Of a stretch of DNA of 64,000 nucleotides, positions 1 through 12,411 are shown in pieces. Source of the DNA: Cheilinus undulatus. Lineage: Eukaryota > Chordata > Actinopteri > Labriformes > Labridae. The notes under the pieces are model-generated. The model did no database searches and was not told where the DNA came from. It saw only the letters and a program-made list of their open reading frames with translations. The translations under genes and the position numbers were made by a program. The stretch is taken from contig NC_054885.1 in assembly GCF_018320785.1 (NCBI RefSeq), positions 10,848,421 to 10,912,420 of the forward strand, read 5' to 3'. How positions within the stretch are numbered: position 1 is the first letter of the stretch; every line of letters begins with the position of its first letter.

Positions 1-1442
1 TTTCCTTCCTTGACATTCCAGCTTTTTCTGCACTTTTCTAGACATCTACTACAAACAGTATTCCCTTCTTTAGCACACCCAGTGTTGTCAGATAAGAGCA
101 GATTTGTTAAAAAGAAAACAAGGGGAGGAAATGTAGAAGAGGAGGCCACTGTGCTGTGTTCAAACATAGAAAAGAGACGAAGGGATCAACAGGTTTGGGA
201 CTCAACCACAAAGCAGTATTAGGCAGAAATAGTGCAGAAGGCATTCACATACGGCACCTTCGTCTTATTCTTTTCCTTCATTCGAGTGTTAAATCCCCTT
301 TTCACGCCAAACAGTACGGGGAATGTGATTTTTTTTTTTTTTTTTTTTTAGCTGCGGGTCTGATTGCGCCTCCCTCTTTTCCCTGCTGCAGTTAAAAGTG
401 ATCATGTGTGTTGAATCTGCATGTTTCCAAACTTAGACATCAACTAAGTGCCATAATGTAATGTGTGTCTCAGACAGTGACTTAAGTTAGTACATTTCCA
501 CATGCTGTAAAAAACGACAACAATGTTTTGTGACCAAGTGCAATATCTCAATTTCTTATGTAAGTCTGTAGGTAGGTGTAACATGTACCGTAGGTAGGCT
601 ATTTACCATCAGACTTGACACGTTGTAGGCACTGTCTCAAATTACATACTAGTCTTTGAACTGTACCGAGATTCAGGCTTATTTTCAATTTAAAATCAAA
701 CTTTGACTGGGCTTTCCAGATGTGGAGAGTCACTGTATATCCAACAAAACCTGATCTTAGCTTGTTGTCAGTTTAGATACAATAATGATTAGTCAAAACG
801 CTCTCATGTCATCTCATCAAGTATTCTAGTCTTCCTGTATGTGGTAGTGACCTTTTATTTAAACACACTTTAAAGAAATATGGTATCACAATGCAAAATG
901 TCTCACTCATTAGAATAATAGCTAGATCTGCGTGATTCTAGTCCATTAATATATTAGGGTCAGTTATTCCTGGTTGATCATTTGGGGAACTTTTAATCCA
1001 CACTTAATAACTTTTCAGTGTTGTGTTTCTGCGCCAGGCATGGCGGGATTACCGAGTTGGTTTAACAGGCACCGGACCCGCCTGACCCCTTAGGCCGGAA
1101 ACTCTTTGATGTGACTTTAAACAATTTTTGGTCAGAATCAGTCAAAGGACTTCAAAAACACAAAAAGACATTTAAAATGATCAAGACATACAGCAAAGCA
1201 GCTCAAAGGTGCAAAATTAACAAGAAGATGGAGACAAAATGATGACATAAAGACTGATAATGACAGAGACTAAAAACTACTTCAACAAAACACAACAACA
1301 AAGGGATTAAAAAAACTTCAAAGAGACTAAGGCTCAGTCCCAGTCCCAGTTTTTATCCCAACCTCTGTGCCTCGTTTTTATGTGCCCTCTTGCCCCTGGA
1401 AACAGAGCTACAAAGGGTAATAGTGAATCTTCCACAAAACCG
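1..1442. other. Intergenic, no gene seen
   Basis: AT-rich sequence without a supported gene. A 21-base T tract lies at 329-349. From about 1135 to 1330 there is an A-rich, degenerate repeat around the phrase ACTTCAAAGAGAC, which recurs more strongly at 3590-3990. The short reading frames here have no recognisable domain. Confidence 0.6.
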
Positions 1443-2001
1443 GTAACCTTGCAAAGCAGATGGATACGCCTCTTTCCGTGTTTCTCACTGTCAAATCCAT
1501 CTTGCAGAGCTCCCGTCTGAACCGTTTGGGCCCGGTTAGAAAGTGACAGGACCAATCAGTGACAAGGGGGCAGTACTCTCAGGCATGGCAGTCGTGACGT
1601 AAACAAGCAGCAGCAAGAGCTGGTGCAGTTATGGAGGAAGAGATTAGCGTGGATGCTGCTAAAGCGCCAGTTTTATCAGAATTTGACAACAATTCTTCGT
1701 TTAAAGAAGAACAAAGAACAGCAGTGAGTTGTTTTCTTTTCAAAAACGACAAAAGTTGAGTACTTACATGTCTAAAGTCGCCATGTTTCCCATTATTCCT
1801 CTGTAGCTTCGCACGCGCTGCTCGATAGCTGCTATGTCACATGTTTTGTTGCTCTGATTGACCGTAGAGATGTGACAGACAGACATTCATCCAATCACAA
1901 TCCAAGTTTTTTTCAAAGCCTCTGCCTTTTCTCAAACGTTTCCTATTGAAGCTTTCCCAGATGGATGTGTGAAACACATCCATCTGGCATGACAGGTTAC
2001 A
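1443..2001. mobile_element. Inverted-repeat element carrying a gene-like exon
   Basis: The ends are related inverted repeats. The left end begins GTAACCTTGCAAAGCAGATG and the reverse complement of the right end begins GTAACCTGTCATGCCAGATG. The direct flanks look like a short target duplication (AAAACCG on the left, AAAATCG on the right). Each end also has an inner inverted repeat around AGATGGAT/ATCCATCT. On the right this is a perfect 14-bp stem with a GAA loop at 1957-1987. No transposase is present, so the element would be non-autonomous. The superfamily is uncertain; a 7-8 bp duplication would suit hAT- or P-like elements. The interior holds the exon-like reading frame at 1631-1723. Confidence 0.55.
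1631..1723 (+). pseudogene. Isolated first exon, RecQ-like helicase N-terminus (tentative)
   Basis: An ATG opens 31 codons that run without a stop into a good splice donor (GCA|GTGAGT). The last residues read SSFKEEQRTA, which resembles the F-x-x-x-Q start of the RecQ-family helicase core (motif 0). No downstream exon with a Walker A motif was found nearby, so this is a lone 5' exon rather than a working gene. It sits wholly inside the inverted-repeat element at 1443-2001, which suggests it was captured and copied with it. The family call rests on a short motif and could be wrong. Confidence 0.35.
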
Positions 2002-2384
2002 AAATCGGACATTGCGCCATCAAAAGTTGGCAATGGGTTTTATTTCTGCTACATGATTTTTGTAAAGATCAAAAGGGCCACAGTACATCAAAACAGCATA
2101 AAAAAGGTAATAGAGAGTTGCCATAATTTTAACGTCTTATTTAAGGATAATCTACTTACATTTATACAATTCTTTTGTGCTCTAGCAGCCATCTCATTTA
2201 TGATTTGAGGATCATTTTGGCATATTCCTATAAAACTTGGCTTGGGGTGTGCCTCTAGAATAACTGTTTCAGTCAGAAACACTCTCACAGTTTTCTTTGG
2301 TGGGAAAGGCTCTGTTCACAAGATGCTCCCAGTTAGTAAAGCAGCATGGAAGGAAACTTAAACCACCGTGCATATTAATCACGA

Positions 2385-2640
2385 TGAATTAGTTTACATA
2401 GTAGCATGAATCCTAATATGAGGATGCAACAAGCTTTATGCTATAAAGGAGGAGGCTGGGGTGGAGGCAGTTGAGCATTAGCATTAGTGCAAGTAGGTAT
2501 TAGTGAAAAGTACCTCATATTTAAATACACCGCTGTGCTGAGAGAAAAGCTGTGATTGGCTGTGAGAGCTGGGGGGGCGAAAGTAGGGATCAGCTGGTCA
2601 TCAGCCGACTAATGCTAAGCTTAATCTAAAAGACCATATA
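2385..2640. repeat. Dispersed repeat, copy A
   Basis: This stretch is alignable by eye, in direct orientation, to about 35,435-35,735. Shared phrases include AACAAGCTTTATGCTATAAA, CCGCTGTGCTGAGAGAAAA and TGTGATTGG. I saw no coding content and no clear termini. The flanks 2002-2384 and 2641-3399 hold nothing I recognise. Confidence 0.7.
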
Positions 2641-3399
2641 TCCCTAGCATCCCCAACAGGGTGCCTTGAAAAAGCATTAGATTAAGCAAAGATTTACCTT
2701 GAAATTGGGAACTAAATAATCAAAATGGTCCCGAATGCTCTTTCCAGAAATTGCACTGTAAAAGGAAAATATCAGAGTCCAACATAAAGTAGTCAAGTTA
2801 CAAATTTCACAGCTTTTTTTTTTTTTAGTTCATTTGCCATTTACTTGACATAACATGCTCATAGCTTAAAATGCTGAGGTGACAGAAAAATGTTTTGATT
2901 AGAAATATATATTTCAGTCAGCTCAACTAAAGTAGCTAAACCAACCATTTAAGTTGAACCCCCTAGAAAATGTTGGCTCAGCATATTAAATCTATGTATT
3001 CACTTACATAGTTTACATAACCAACTAGTTCAGTTGTCAAAAGTGCACCCAATGCTTTATAATTTGTAAATTTAACATGAATCAGGTTGGACTTTTATTT
3101 TCAGGGTCATATGAAATGCAAATGAATCGACTAAAGTCAGTATGCCCTGAATTTTAGTGTTTTTAAGGTCTACACAACTTACTGTTGAAGGCTCGATGCC
3201 AAAAAGTGCCAAAATGTGCATCAAAGTTTATACATTGGGTTTAAATGACTGTTCCTCGAAAATAAAGGCATTTTTAATATTTCAACCAGGATGCTTTGGA
3301 GATTCTATCTAGTTAATTCTACTACTATTTAAATACCTTGGTAGATTAGGAGTTTATAAGGCCTGTTTTATTATTTTTTTAATTAATAGAGATGCACAA

Positions 3400-3482
3400 T
3401 ATTGGAAGTTGTAGAGCAGTTTGCCTACCTTGGCGGCATAATCCATCGATCCGTTGACCTGGACTCATGCATGGAGCGATGG
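3400..3482 (+). mobile_element. Fragment of a LINE reverse transcriptase
   Basis: One frame reads FAYLGGIIHRSVDLDSCMER. The F-x-YLG-x-x-I core is typical of the end of the reverse transcriptase domain in non-LTR retrotransposons (Nimb/I or CR1-type). Stops follow at once, so this is a short dead fragment. The clade is uncertain. Confidence 0.5.
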
Positions 3483-3589
3483 GTTCACTGAGCAAGACGG
3501 TATGGCCTTCCTGGTATCTGAGCACGTGGGCAAGTGGTAGGGGCAAGGTGTGACTTGGGACTGAGCCAAAAAACAACAAACTTCAAACT

Positions 3590-3990
3590 ACAAAATGACT
3601 TTTCAGATGGACTACAAAGAGGCCAAAAAATAACTTCAAAGAGGGACGAATAACATCAAAGAGGCAAAAATTATTCAAGGAGAACAAAAAACAAAAAGAC
3701 CCAAATAACGATCAGACCTGAATAACAACAAAAAGACCAAAGACAACTTCAAAGAGAAAAAACCACTTAAAAGAAAACAGATGCACGTCTTCAAAGACTT
3801 AAAACAGCATCAATTAGATGCGAACAACTACAAAGAGACCAAAAACAACTTCAAAGAGCCACAAAGGACAACAAAAGATGCAACACAACGTTAGACACAC
3901 AAAACAACAACAAGATGCAAAACAACTACGTAGAAACAACAATATAAACTCAGGACACAAGACAACAATGAAGCTAAGACACGCAAATCA
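3590..3990. repeat. Degenerate A-rich tandem repeat
   Basis: Variants of ACAACTTCAAAGAGACCAAA recur at irregular spacing of roughly 20-40 bases. A weaker patch of the same type lies at 1135-1330. Non-coding. Confidence 0.65.
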
Positions 3991-5533
3991 ACTTTAAAGA
4001 GACGAAAAATGACAGTAGAGAGATGATGAGGGAGTTGAACTTTTAATGTCGTTTCAAATTGGGGTCTTATTTCTATCTCAGATGGGCGGACGGCCCTAAA
4101 AGACGGCCTGCTGTGTTGCATTGCCTTTCTGTCACCAGGGAATGTGGTGTGTTATTTGAGACAGTCCTATGTGGAGTTCTGTTGTGCATCGAGTTTGAGG
4201 GGATTCTGGGTAAGTCAGGTCTGTTTACTTTTTAGAAGCTGCCAAACTGCCCTTTGTTCTTATTGCTGTCTTTTTAGTACCACGGTGATATTAAATGTCC
4301 ATTTTATGTGATCACAGAGCAGAGAGAGGCCACAGATGAGGATTCAGTCTCAGGCTAAAGAAAAATCCAGGATGTTGAGGATCGCTAGCTGGCTAATTCA
4401 TCGATCCTGCATTCCTGCTATTGAGGTGACGTGGACAGGGTTGCGTGGATGAGGGCCACTAAGGGCCTTTGGTGTAGATAGTCACCATGTCTGTGTAGCA
4501 GTGTCTGTGTCGTGGTTCACTCGCCATCAGCGGACCTGTAGATTTAACATGCGTGTGCTTGAATGTGCATTTGTGTGAGAGTGTGTGAGTTTGTGCGACT
4601 GTGTAAAAAGTTTTTGTGGTGCTTAAAAGTTATTTTCTTGAACATGTGTTTGTCAAAGTTTTAGAAGGAAATCACACATCTGTTAGAAAAATCATTTGCC
4701 CTTAAATATAAATAGTCTGGTAAATATATTAACATTTTAAAGTAAGATTTTTTTGTTTCAGATTAACAAAGATGGAGTAAAAACTTCATGCTAGAGTGAT
4801 TAATTGACCTGTAGAATGCCTTGCCTGATATCATGTGTAATCAGCGTCCTCTGGAGATCAGAGGCGGTACTGCAGCATCAGAACAATGATGCCATAGAGG
4901 AAACCGTGCATGAAAATGTTGTATAGAGCTCAGTATATATTGAATACTATGTTAATCTTAACTTAACAAGATGCTTTACAAAATGAGACTCCCCAGCCAC
5001 AAGTGCAGCTGACAGGATTTTCTTTATTTTTAATTTATCACCGTTTAAGTCAGAAATGCATCCAGGAAATTCATAGTTTGTGCAGTGACTTTAAAGTTTC
5101 AAGTACTAGAGTGCTCATATCTAAAAGGTCAAGGAGGGATGGAAAGAAAGCTGCACCAGAGCAGCTTCTGTAGTCCACTTTAAGTCCTAAAAAGTTTGTT
5201 TATAAAGAGTAGAGATGTGTATTTACCCCAAAAATGAAAGCTAAACGAACTACTTCCCAAAAAAAAATGGTTAAAGAGAAAAGTATTGAGGTTAATGGCA
5301 CATAAGTTGCAATGAAAGAGTCTTTCTCATATATAAAATAACTTTAAAGTAGCAAATCACCAGATTTTGTCAGAAAGTTGATAGTAAAAAAAAATTACAA
5401 ACCAAATAGTATAAAATAGAGCTGTTTCTTTTCAGATTTTGGGTTTGGGAAAGGGTGCAATACCACTGAGTTTAAAGATTTACTTTTGGGGTTTTCATAC
5501 CAATACATATATCTGATACTCAGACTTATAGGG
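3991..5533. other. Intergenic, nothing recognised
   Basis: AT-rich unique-looking sequence with a short GTGTGTGAGT-type run near 4560-4600. No gene, RNA or element termini were seen. Confidence 0.5.
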
Positions 5534-5909
5534 CAGTGGTTCTCAACTGGTCCAGCCTAAGGACCCACCAGTCTTTAATGGGAAATCGCAACCCAGATTT
5601 CCAAGAATATTCAACAAGCCATGTTAAGTAAATTAAAAACGTTGCAGTTTGTATCTTGGATAGAAAAAAAGAAAACCCCTTTCCCTGTGATAATGTGTCA
5701 ATTTTTTCTATTTTTATAGAGAACTTAAGAAATTACTTCATTATCATGGGCTTTTGATTGCAAGAAAATGAGATAAATGAGTTGAAATATTGAAAAAAAT
5801 AGCCATCATAAGATTAAATGTTTGATACAAGAACACTAAAAACTTTAATACTTCGTCTGCATTCTACAACCATTTTTTTGCTCCCCGACCCACCAGTTGG
5901 GAACCTCTG
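5534..5909. mobile_element. hAT-type miniature element
   Basis: The left terminus is CAGTGGTTCTCAACTGGT and the reverse complement of the right terminus is CAGAGGTTCCCAACTGGT. The 8-bp flanks (TTATAGGG and CCATAAAG) differ by four transitions and may be a decayed target duplication. There is no transposase. It belongs to the same family as the element at 6153-6913. Confidence 0.7.
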
Positions 5910-6152
5910 CCATAAAGGACTATACTTTGTGTTTTTTCATGTGGAAGCCTTTTACCTTCAAGTTGCACGACCAGCTTTGCAACTGGCTCCCTAAAAAGTA
6001 AGAAATAAAAAACAAAACAAAACAAAACCTGTACTGGTATCAGCTTGCAGAGAGTGAAAATATGTTTGAAGTGATATTGATCTTATAAATGAAGATGTAG
6101 GTGCAATATATTACCAAATTAAGACTAATTGTAGTCAGTTTATGGCCTAGAA

Positions 6153-6913
6153 CAGAGACTCTCAACTGGTCTAGCCATGGGACCCACAACCACCTACTTA
6201 ATATACAACAGTGATTTGGAAAAATTGCTATTTTGGACCCTGGATGAAACAAAAACATATGACTGTAAAAACAGACTGGACAAAACTCTGGGAAGACATG
6301 CGTGCAAAAACATTATTTTCCTCTGATTTTGAATTATATTCAAGAATAAGAGGATTCTCACAAGAAAAATTGCTTTCTACAAGATATTTATATCCAATAT
6401 GATAGGATGAATGAGTCAGGATCTCAAGAAAATAACCAGAATTTATTCTTTGTCCAGTTAAATGGAGTAAAAAAAACTTAATGGAAACATGTCTAGCTAG
6501 GGCTTCTGTTCATCCATGGCTGCTTTGCCACAACTTTTCTTTTCCAGGCACCAAATCGTTATCCACCTTTTGGTTAGAGATAGGAATTATTGCTCTTTTT
6601 AGTGATCTGGGTCATTTGGCCCAGCCTGCTTTTTTAGCTCCCAAATGGCTCTCTATTTGGGTGCCAATTTAGCTTCTTTTAACCTGCCAAATTTAGCAAT
6701 GCCATGATATCTGATTGTTATTTATGCTGGTATTTTACTCCAACTATGCTTTATTATATGAAATGATGAAATTGTTATAATAATAATATGAAACGGATCT
6801 ACATTGGGATCTGGATTTTATTTTTCACATAAAAGAGCTGACTCTCTAAACTGACTCGTTCACAAATGACACATCAATACTTTGAGTCCCAACCCACCAG
6901 GTGAGAACCACCG
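6153..6913. mobile_element. hAT-type non-autonomous element with intact 8-bp duplication
   Basis: The element starts CAGAGACTCTCAACTGGT and its other end, reverse complemented, starts CGGTGGTTCTCACCTGGT. It is flanked by a perfect 8-bp direct repeat GCCTAGAA at 6145-6152 and 6914-6921, as expected for hAT transposition. No transposase is visible in the 761 bases. Confidence 0.85.
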
Positions 6914-6921
6914 GCCTAGAA

Positions 6922-7865
6922 ATTATTTAAATTTTATATTTACCCTCCTTTTAACGTACCCTAAGATGTTATTAGTGTCATTTCATCAAGTGGCTGGATT
7001 AGTACAATACATCATGGTACCAAGTATTAGAGTTTTCACTGTCAAAAATTTGGAAAGGTACCAAAATAACCAGTCTGCCATGTCTGAAGATCATAGTCAC
7101 GTTTGATTCTCGTAACTTTGTGGAACTTCGGTACTAAACTGTACTGAACCAAACAGACCTGCGTGGTGGAAACGCACCACATGGCAAAGTTCACCACTCT
7201 CATACTTAATCAAAGTTGCATCCAGTTAAAAGAACACAGAGGCAATTAATCAAACTGAAATTTGAATTTAGTGTCATTTGCAGAAGAATAATCCCCTTTT
7301 GTGAGTATTAGTAGATGTCATTGTTAGTGGCGAAGTCCGCTGGTCACTTGATGTGAAATAATCGTCACTCTCTCAAGGAAATCAGTTCACATCATGGCAT
7401 GCTTATTAAAATGCAAGTTATGATAGTATGAATGAGTTTGCTAAAATATGAAAAAACACCAGTATAGATCCTCTAATCTTACATGACTGCTAGTTAACTT
7501 TAAACTGGTTGGCGAGTTGGGGTATTGTTTGGGATATTAATGGGGTAAAAGGTACTATTGGGGTGCATTATGGGTAGTTTGGGCACTGTCAGGTCAGGTT
7601 GTATTATTGTTCTCAGTGCTTCAGTCTCTTTTTCAGTACGTGTGGTAGATAAAATAATACAAGCATTCTCTATGTTTTGTGCTCTGGCCCATGTACACTA
7701 CCGTGGTATTGGTTGATTGTAAAATTCAATATGTTATTGAAGTAAATGGAAACTGTGTGTGATGATGTCTAGGGTTGTCCTGTACTACTGAAAATAAAGA
7801 AAAAAATAACAATTATTTATGAACTAGAATGCACTGTTTGTTGGAAATCCTTTGATTACCCACCT
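6922..7865. other. Intergenic, nothing recognised
   Basis: AT-rich sequence with no supported gene, RNA or repeat termini. Confidence 0.5.
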
Positions 7866-8086
7866 TTAAAGGGGCCGTCAGCACCAAAATCAGAGTTTTA
7901 TGTGATCATGCTGTCACTTTGTTTGACTGAGATAATAAAAGGTGATGATATGTGGTGCCATCAGTTGTGTGATTTAACTCATTGCATGGATGTTACAGTA
8001 TCTCCCCCACATAATATTAAAGAAATTGAATCCCCATCAAACAACAAAGAAGTAAATATTGATTTTGTAGCGTGCTTCCCCTTTAA
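7866..8086. mobile_element. Possible TTAA-flanked miniature element
   Basis: A 221-bp block is bounded by TTTAAAGGGG on the left and CCCCTTTAAA on the right, with TTAA at each edge. The terminal repeat is short and decays after AGGGG. It may be a distant relative of the clearer TTAA element at 42,148-42,612. It contains no gene. Confidence 0.4.
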
Positions 8087-8584
8087 ACATGTTATTTTGT
8101 TTCTTCCTGTTCTGAAGGTATTTGACCTCTTTAGTGTAAAAACGCTGTACAGAGATGTGTGTCACTGTCTATTACCTGAATGTCTCTGGACTGAAGTCTG
8201 ACCGTCACTCCAATAAAAGAGAAAACATCTTTTGGACTGCCTGACTCTATTGTGTTAATATTTGTTTTATCTTATAAGGATCATTATTATACCTCATCTT
8301 CTGATAGCTGCTTCCTGCAGGATAAAACACCATGTCATTAAACTAAAATATCAAACTGGTTTCTTAATCACGACACTGAGTTCACTGTACTCACATCAAG
8401 TCAGTCTGGCTGCAGAACACAGATCACTGGCACCCCCTCTGGCAGACCTCTATGGTGAGATGCCATCTCTGACAAAGGGTAGGGTTAGGCTACCAAAAAG
8501 TATTTGTGTAAAACCTCAAAAAATATTCAATAAAGCCAAGCAGTCTACTTACAGTGCTGCTAACTCTAACATAGTTTAAGCTTA

Positions 8585-9520
8585 CGAAGGTACATAAGCT
8601 ATGTACCTAACATAGCTAAACCCAATGCTATCAAAGCTACATAGGTAATGTAGGCATTTAGGTAACCTAGCTATATAAACAAAATGCTAAAGCTGAAGCT
8701 ATGTAAGCTACATAGGTACATACACTATATAGGTAATGTAAACATGCAGGTAACCTAGCTACATAACTCCATCCATCCATCTTCTTCCGCTTATCCGAGA
8801 TCGGGTCGCGGGGGCAGCAGCCTAAGCAGGGAGACCCAGACTTCCCTCTCCCCAGCCACTTCATCCAGCTCTTCCTGGGGGATCCCAAGGCGTTCCCAGG
8901 CCAGCCGAGCGACATAGTCTCTCAGCGTGTCCTAGGTCTTCCCCGGGGTCTCCTCCCAGTGGGACTTGCCCGGAACACCTCCCCAGGGAGGCGTCCAGGA
9001 GGCATCCTGGAGCTACATAACTTACATAGCTAAATGTACAGCCATCAAAGCTACTTTGGCTACGCAAGCTACTTAGATATGTAGGCTACATAGGTAACAT
9101 AGGCATGTAGGTAACTTAGCTACATAACTAACATGGATTAAGCTATTGAAGCAATATAAGGCACATAAGCTACAAAGGTAAGCAGGCACGTAGGTCACCT
9201 AACTACATAACTAACATAGCTAAAGCTATCAAAGCAACATAAGATACATAAGTATTGTAGACATGTAGATAACCTAGCTACATAACCAAAAATAGCTAAA
9301 GCTAACAAATCAGCATTAGCTATATGAGCTACATCGGTAATGTAGACACGTAGGTAACATAGCGTCATAACTAACATAGCTAAAGCAACATCAGCAACAC
9401 AAGTTAGTAGGCTACATAGGTAATATAGACATGTAGGTAACCTTGCCATACAACTAACATAACTAAAGCTATCAAAGCTACATTAGCTACATAAGCTAAT
9501 GTGAAATATATAAGCTACGT
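8585..9520. repeat. Degenerate minisatellite, unit about 76-90 bp
   Basis: The phrase ACATAGGTAATGTAGACATG with variants recurs near 8640, 8728, 9089, 9171, 9247, 9327 and 9413. Spacing between neighbouring copies is about 76-88 bases, except where a LINE fragment splits the array at 8769-9010. Units also share AACCTAGCTACATAACTAAC. The reading frames in the array are by-products of the repeat. Confidence 0.8.
8769..9010 (-). mobile_element. 5'-truncated LINE 3' end (L2/Maui-like)
   Basis: A GC-rich block differs sharply from its AT-rich surroundings. Read on the minus strand it ends in a GATGGATGGA tail. It matches what I remember of a very common teleost LINE 3' end, with phrases such as CTTCCGCTTATCC and CCCAGGCCAGCCGAG on the plus strand. 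It is flanked by a 12-bp direct repeat AGCTACATAACT at 8757-8768 and 9011-9022, consistent with target-primed insertion. The host array itself contains this phrase, so the duplication is likely but not certain. The clade is from memory. Confidence 0.75.
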
Positions 9521-9525
9521 AAAAT

Positions 9526-9731
9526 ACTGATCACTTTATTGGATACACCTCTTCAACTGCTCATTAATGCAAATATCTAATCAGCAAGTTGTGTGACAGC
9601 AATCAATGCATTAAGGCATGTAGACATGGTCAAAATGATCAGAGCATCAGAATGGGAAAGAAGGTGGTTAAAGCGATTGTGAGTGTGCCATGGAAGAACA
9701 CTTAAACCTAATATATGATCAGTGAGTGTAT
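9526..9731. mobile_element. Deleted Tc1-like element
   Basis: The left side starts TGATCACTTTATTGGATACACC-like and the right side ends with the inverse, GATCAGTGAGTGTAT. Interior phrases such as TTAAGGCATGTAGACATGGTC and AGAATGGGAAAGAAGGTGG belong to the 5' region of a widespread fish Tc1 family. About 200 bases remain and the transposase is absent. Confidence 0.75.
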
Positions 9732-11931
9732 ATACCTTATCATGTTGTTATGCAGAAATCAAAGGACACATCCTTCTCTCCCTTACACATGCTTAAACAC
9801 AAATACAAAACTCAGAGATTAAAAAAAAAACAAGCAGTGCTGATAGAAAGAGCTTTATTGAAGCCAGACAGAAAAAGGAGTGAGTGACATGTACAGACTC
9901 TACGTACCCACTCATTCATACACACAGAGGCGTTCATACCCACAGAAGACAAACACACACAGGTGCAAGCTAAGTGTCCTGAGAGAGAGGATGAAAGGAG
10001 AGTAATTGATGTAACCAGCCCACCTGTACAGAACAGAAGGAACAGACCCTGTGTGTCAAAGCTGGACTCAAAAAAGAGGACCAGTGGAGGCAATAAAAGC
10101 TTTAGAATGAAAATGAAGGTTTTTATGTTGTAAGCATTACAACAGAGCGGGGTAAATCTTCATGATACCTTTTAAAAAATGTAAACTTACAGAAAACAAG
10201 AGACTTAACATAACCTTAAGGGTTACAATCTCATTTGAAGGCTAAATTAAAAAAGCAGAGATGTTATTTTAACAAAACTTTAAAGGGAATACAAGAGTGT
10301 TGATTCTTTGATTTGGTTCCTTTAATTTAAACCTTGTGTAAAGGCATTTCACATTAGGCATGATTATTTCGTGCTGTGTTTGAGCATGATTGCACTTCCC
10401 TTTCCTCCCCAACTAATCTGTTTTCACATCAGTGGCATTGCTCTGTGCCTGAGCTTATATATGCAGCCTGATACAGTGACGCAGTATGAATGTAGTTGGT
10501 TAGAAAAATTGTGACCATGTTTAGTTGACTAGTCTAGTGTCAAGAAAACACCAAGAAAATTGTAAACAATTTATTGAAAACAGGCCAGCAGTAGGGTTAG
10601 GTATCTTTTTTCTGATGCCGGTGCTAAATGTTAACTCTTTAAAAGGTGCCAACCCCTAAATCAATACTTTCAGGAGAAAATAGTTGTTTTCAACATTGGC
10701 AGCTAGTATCATAAATGATTAAGAAAGAAGATGCCAACAGATCATATGAGTAAAGGAAACAGGTGTAACTTCTTCACATTGCGTATTTTGTGCCTTTCCT
10801 TTGGAGTGATAGCCGTCGCGTTGGGGTTGGCAAGGTGCCAAAATGAAGCACCGATATCTGCCTTGCAACTCAGTAGGGTAGGTATCGGGTGTGTTGGTAC
10901 CAGTACTTTGTTGACAACAAAGTAGGGAAAATGTGAAGTTGGTGTGCAGTGTAGCTAATATCAGCAGTGCTAGCACCGCCAGACTTAAACCATATTATAA
11001 CTACTAGCATGGCAAGTTAACATTACTTAACCAAATATCATCGCTCAATGCTTCGATTATTTGTAAGTACCTGACACAGGCTATACTTGAAAATTAGAAC
11101 TTAATCCCCATTTTCCAGGTCAAAATAGTGCTAAACCACACCATTTCTACGAGGTGCTATCTGGGCTATTAGTTCACTGTTGTTTACATAAGGTAAAGAG
11201 CATTACAGTAGCATAGCTGTTAACTGAAGCTACATTGCCTACTAGTGGCAGGCAGTTCTCTAAACAGAGAATTTCATTTCAGACTGTGGGTCTCAAATGA
11301 TTAAAAAACACAACTGTAATTCATTTAACCAACTAGTTATTTTGGTGTCAACTATCAAGGGATCCGACTTCACCCATTTAGGCGAGTAATAGTGCATCCC
11401 CATAAGAAACAAGGTGACTTCTTTTTGTGAATATTTGTTTATGTGCCATGAGGACAGTACTGTAGAGTCAATCCTTCTACCATAAGTGTTTCAGTTATTT
11501 CTAAAACAACGACCCACTTCCTGCTTCCACATCTACTGTGCAGCTCAGGTGATGAAATGGGTCCATGCTAGACAACTAGACATGCCTTTACAACTATTCG
11601 GTGACAAGTGCCCTGTGCTCGTAAGAGTTTGGGGTCAAGAGCACTCAGATCAGGTCCCTAATGAGGAGTTACCTGCAGCACTGATTAACTAACTCCTCAA
11701 TCAGCTTACAGCACATTTAATGGAAAGTGAAGTGAACAAAATAAAGACTTACAAAACATTTTAAAAATGTGAGCTACAATTTGATCTGTCGTCTGAATCC
11801 TTTACTTCTCAGTCACCCTCCTGTGGTTCCTCAGACAGCCTTTTCTCTGCATAAAGCAAAAATCTAATGCAATTAAACGGCTACAATTTAAGGAAATTTA
11901 GTACTTATTTGTTGAACCAAGCATGTCTCTG
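9732..11931. other. Intergenic region downstream of znf598, no gene seen
   Basis: No supported coding region. A minus-strand CAATAAAGC near 9850-9857 could be a distal polyadenylation signal of znf598, but nearer signals are more likely. Confidence 0.5.
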
Positions 11932-11937
11932 TTTATT
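11932..11937 (-). terminator. Candidate polyadenylation signal of znf598
   Basis: AATAAA on the minus strand, about 475 bases beyond the znf598 stop codon. It is the first canonical hexamer I found downstream. Confidence 0.4.
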
Positions 11938-12411
11938 TTGTTGTTAAACCAGGCAGCTCTGCTGGGGAATCAAAGTTGATGTTAACAAAATACATTTCTT
12001 CTTCTGTTAAAACAAAAACACAAAGCAAGGTAAAAAAATGTTTCAATACATTTTGTACTAGAGAGAAATGATTTCTATTAAAGCATAAGATAGTCCCTCT
12101 TCTTTCATTAAATAAACTCAAAGTGCCAGTTCCAGCTGGAGACAGCCTCAAAGGATGCAAGCAAATGAGGTGGAAATGGGGGAAATGCAGTGTGTCTTAG
12201 CTGTGAAACCATGGATCGATGCATCCCCATTGAAAGAAAAACACCACAAACCATGTTAGATTCCAATCAAAATGCTCCAAACACCCCCGGGACATGGTCA
12301 CACAGGGACACAGGCTGCTGTTTCCCACACTGGCAGCTGCAGGGCTTTGACAGGGCGTCAAACATTTGCCCAAAATTGGCAAACAGAGCAGAGAAGAAAG
12401 CAACACAAAGG

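Noticed and set aside
9812-10093. Minus-strand Cys/Ser/Leu-rich frame of 93 codons
   Set aside because: No domain, no splice or start context and no codon bias; probably chance in the znf598 downstream region.
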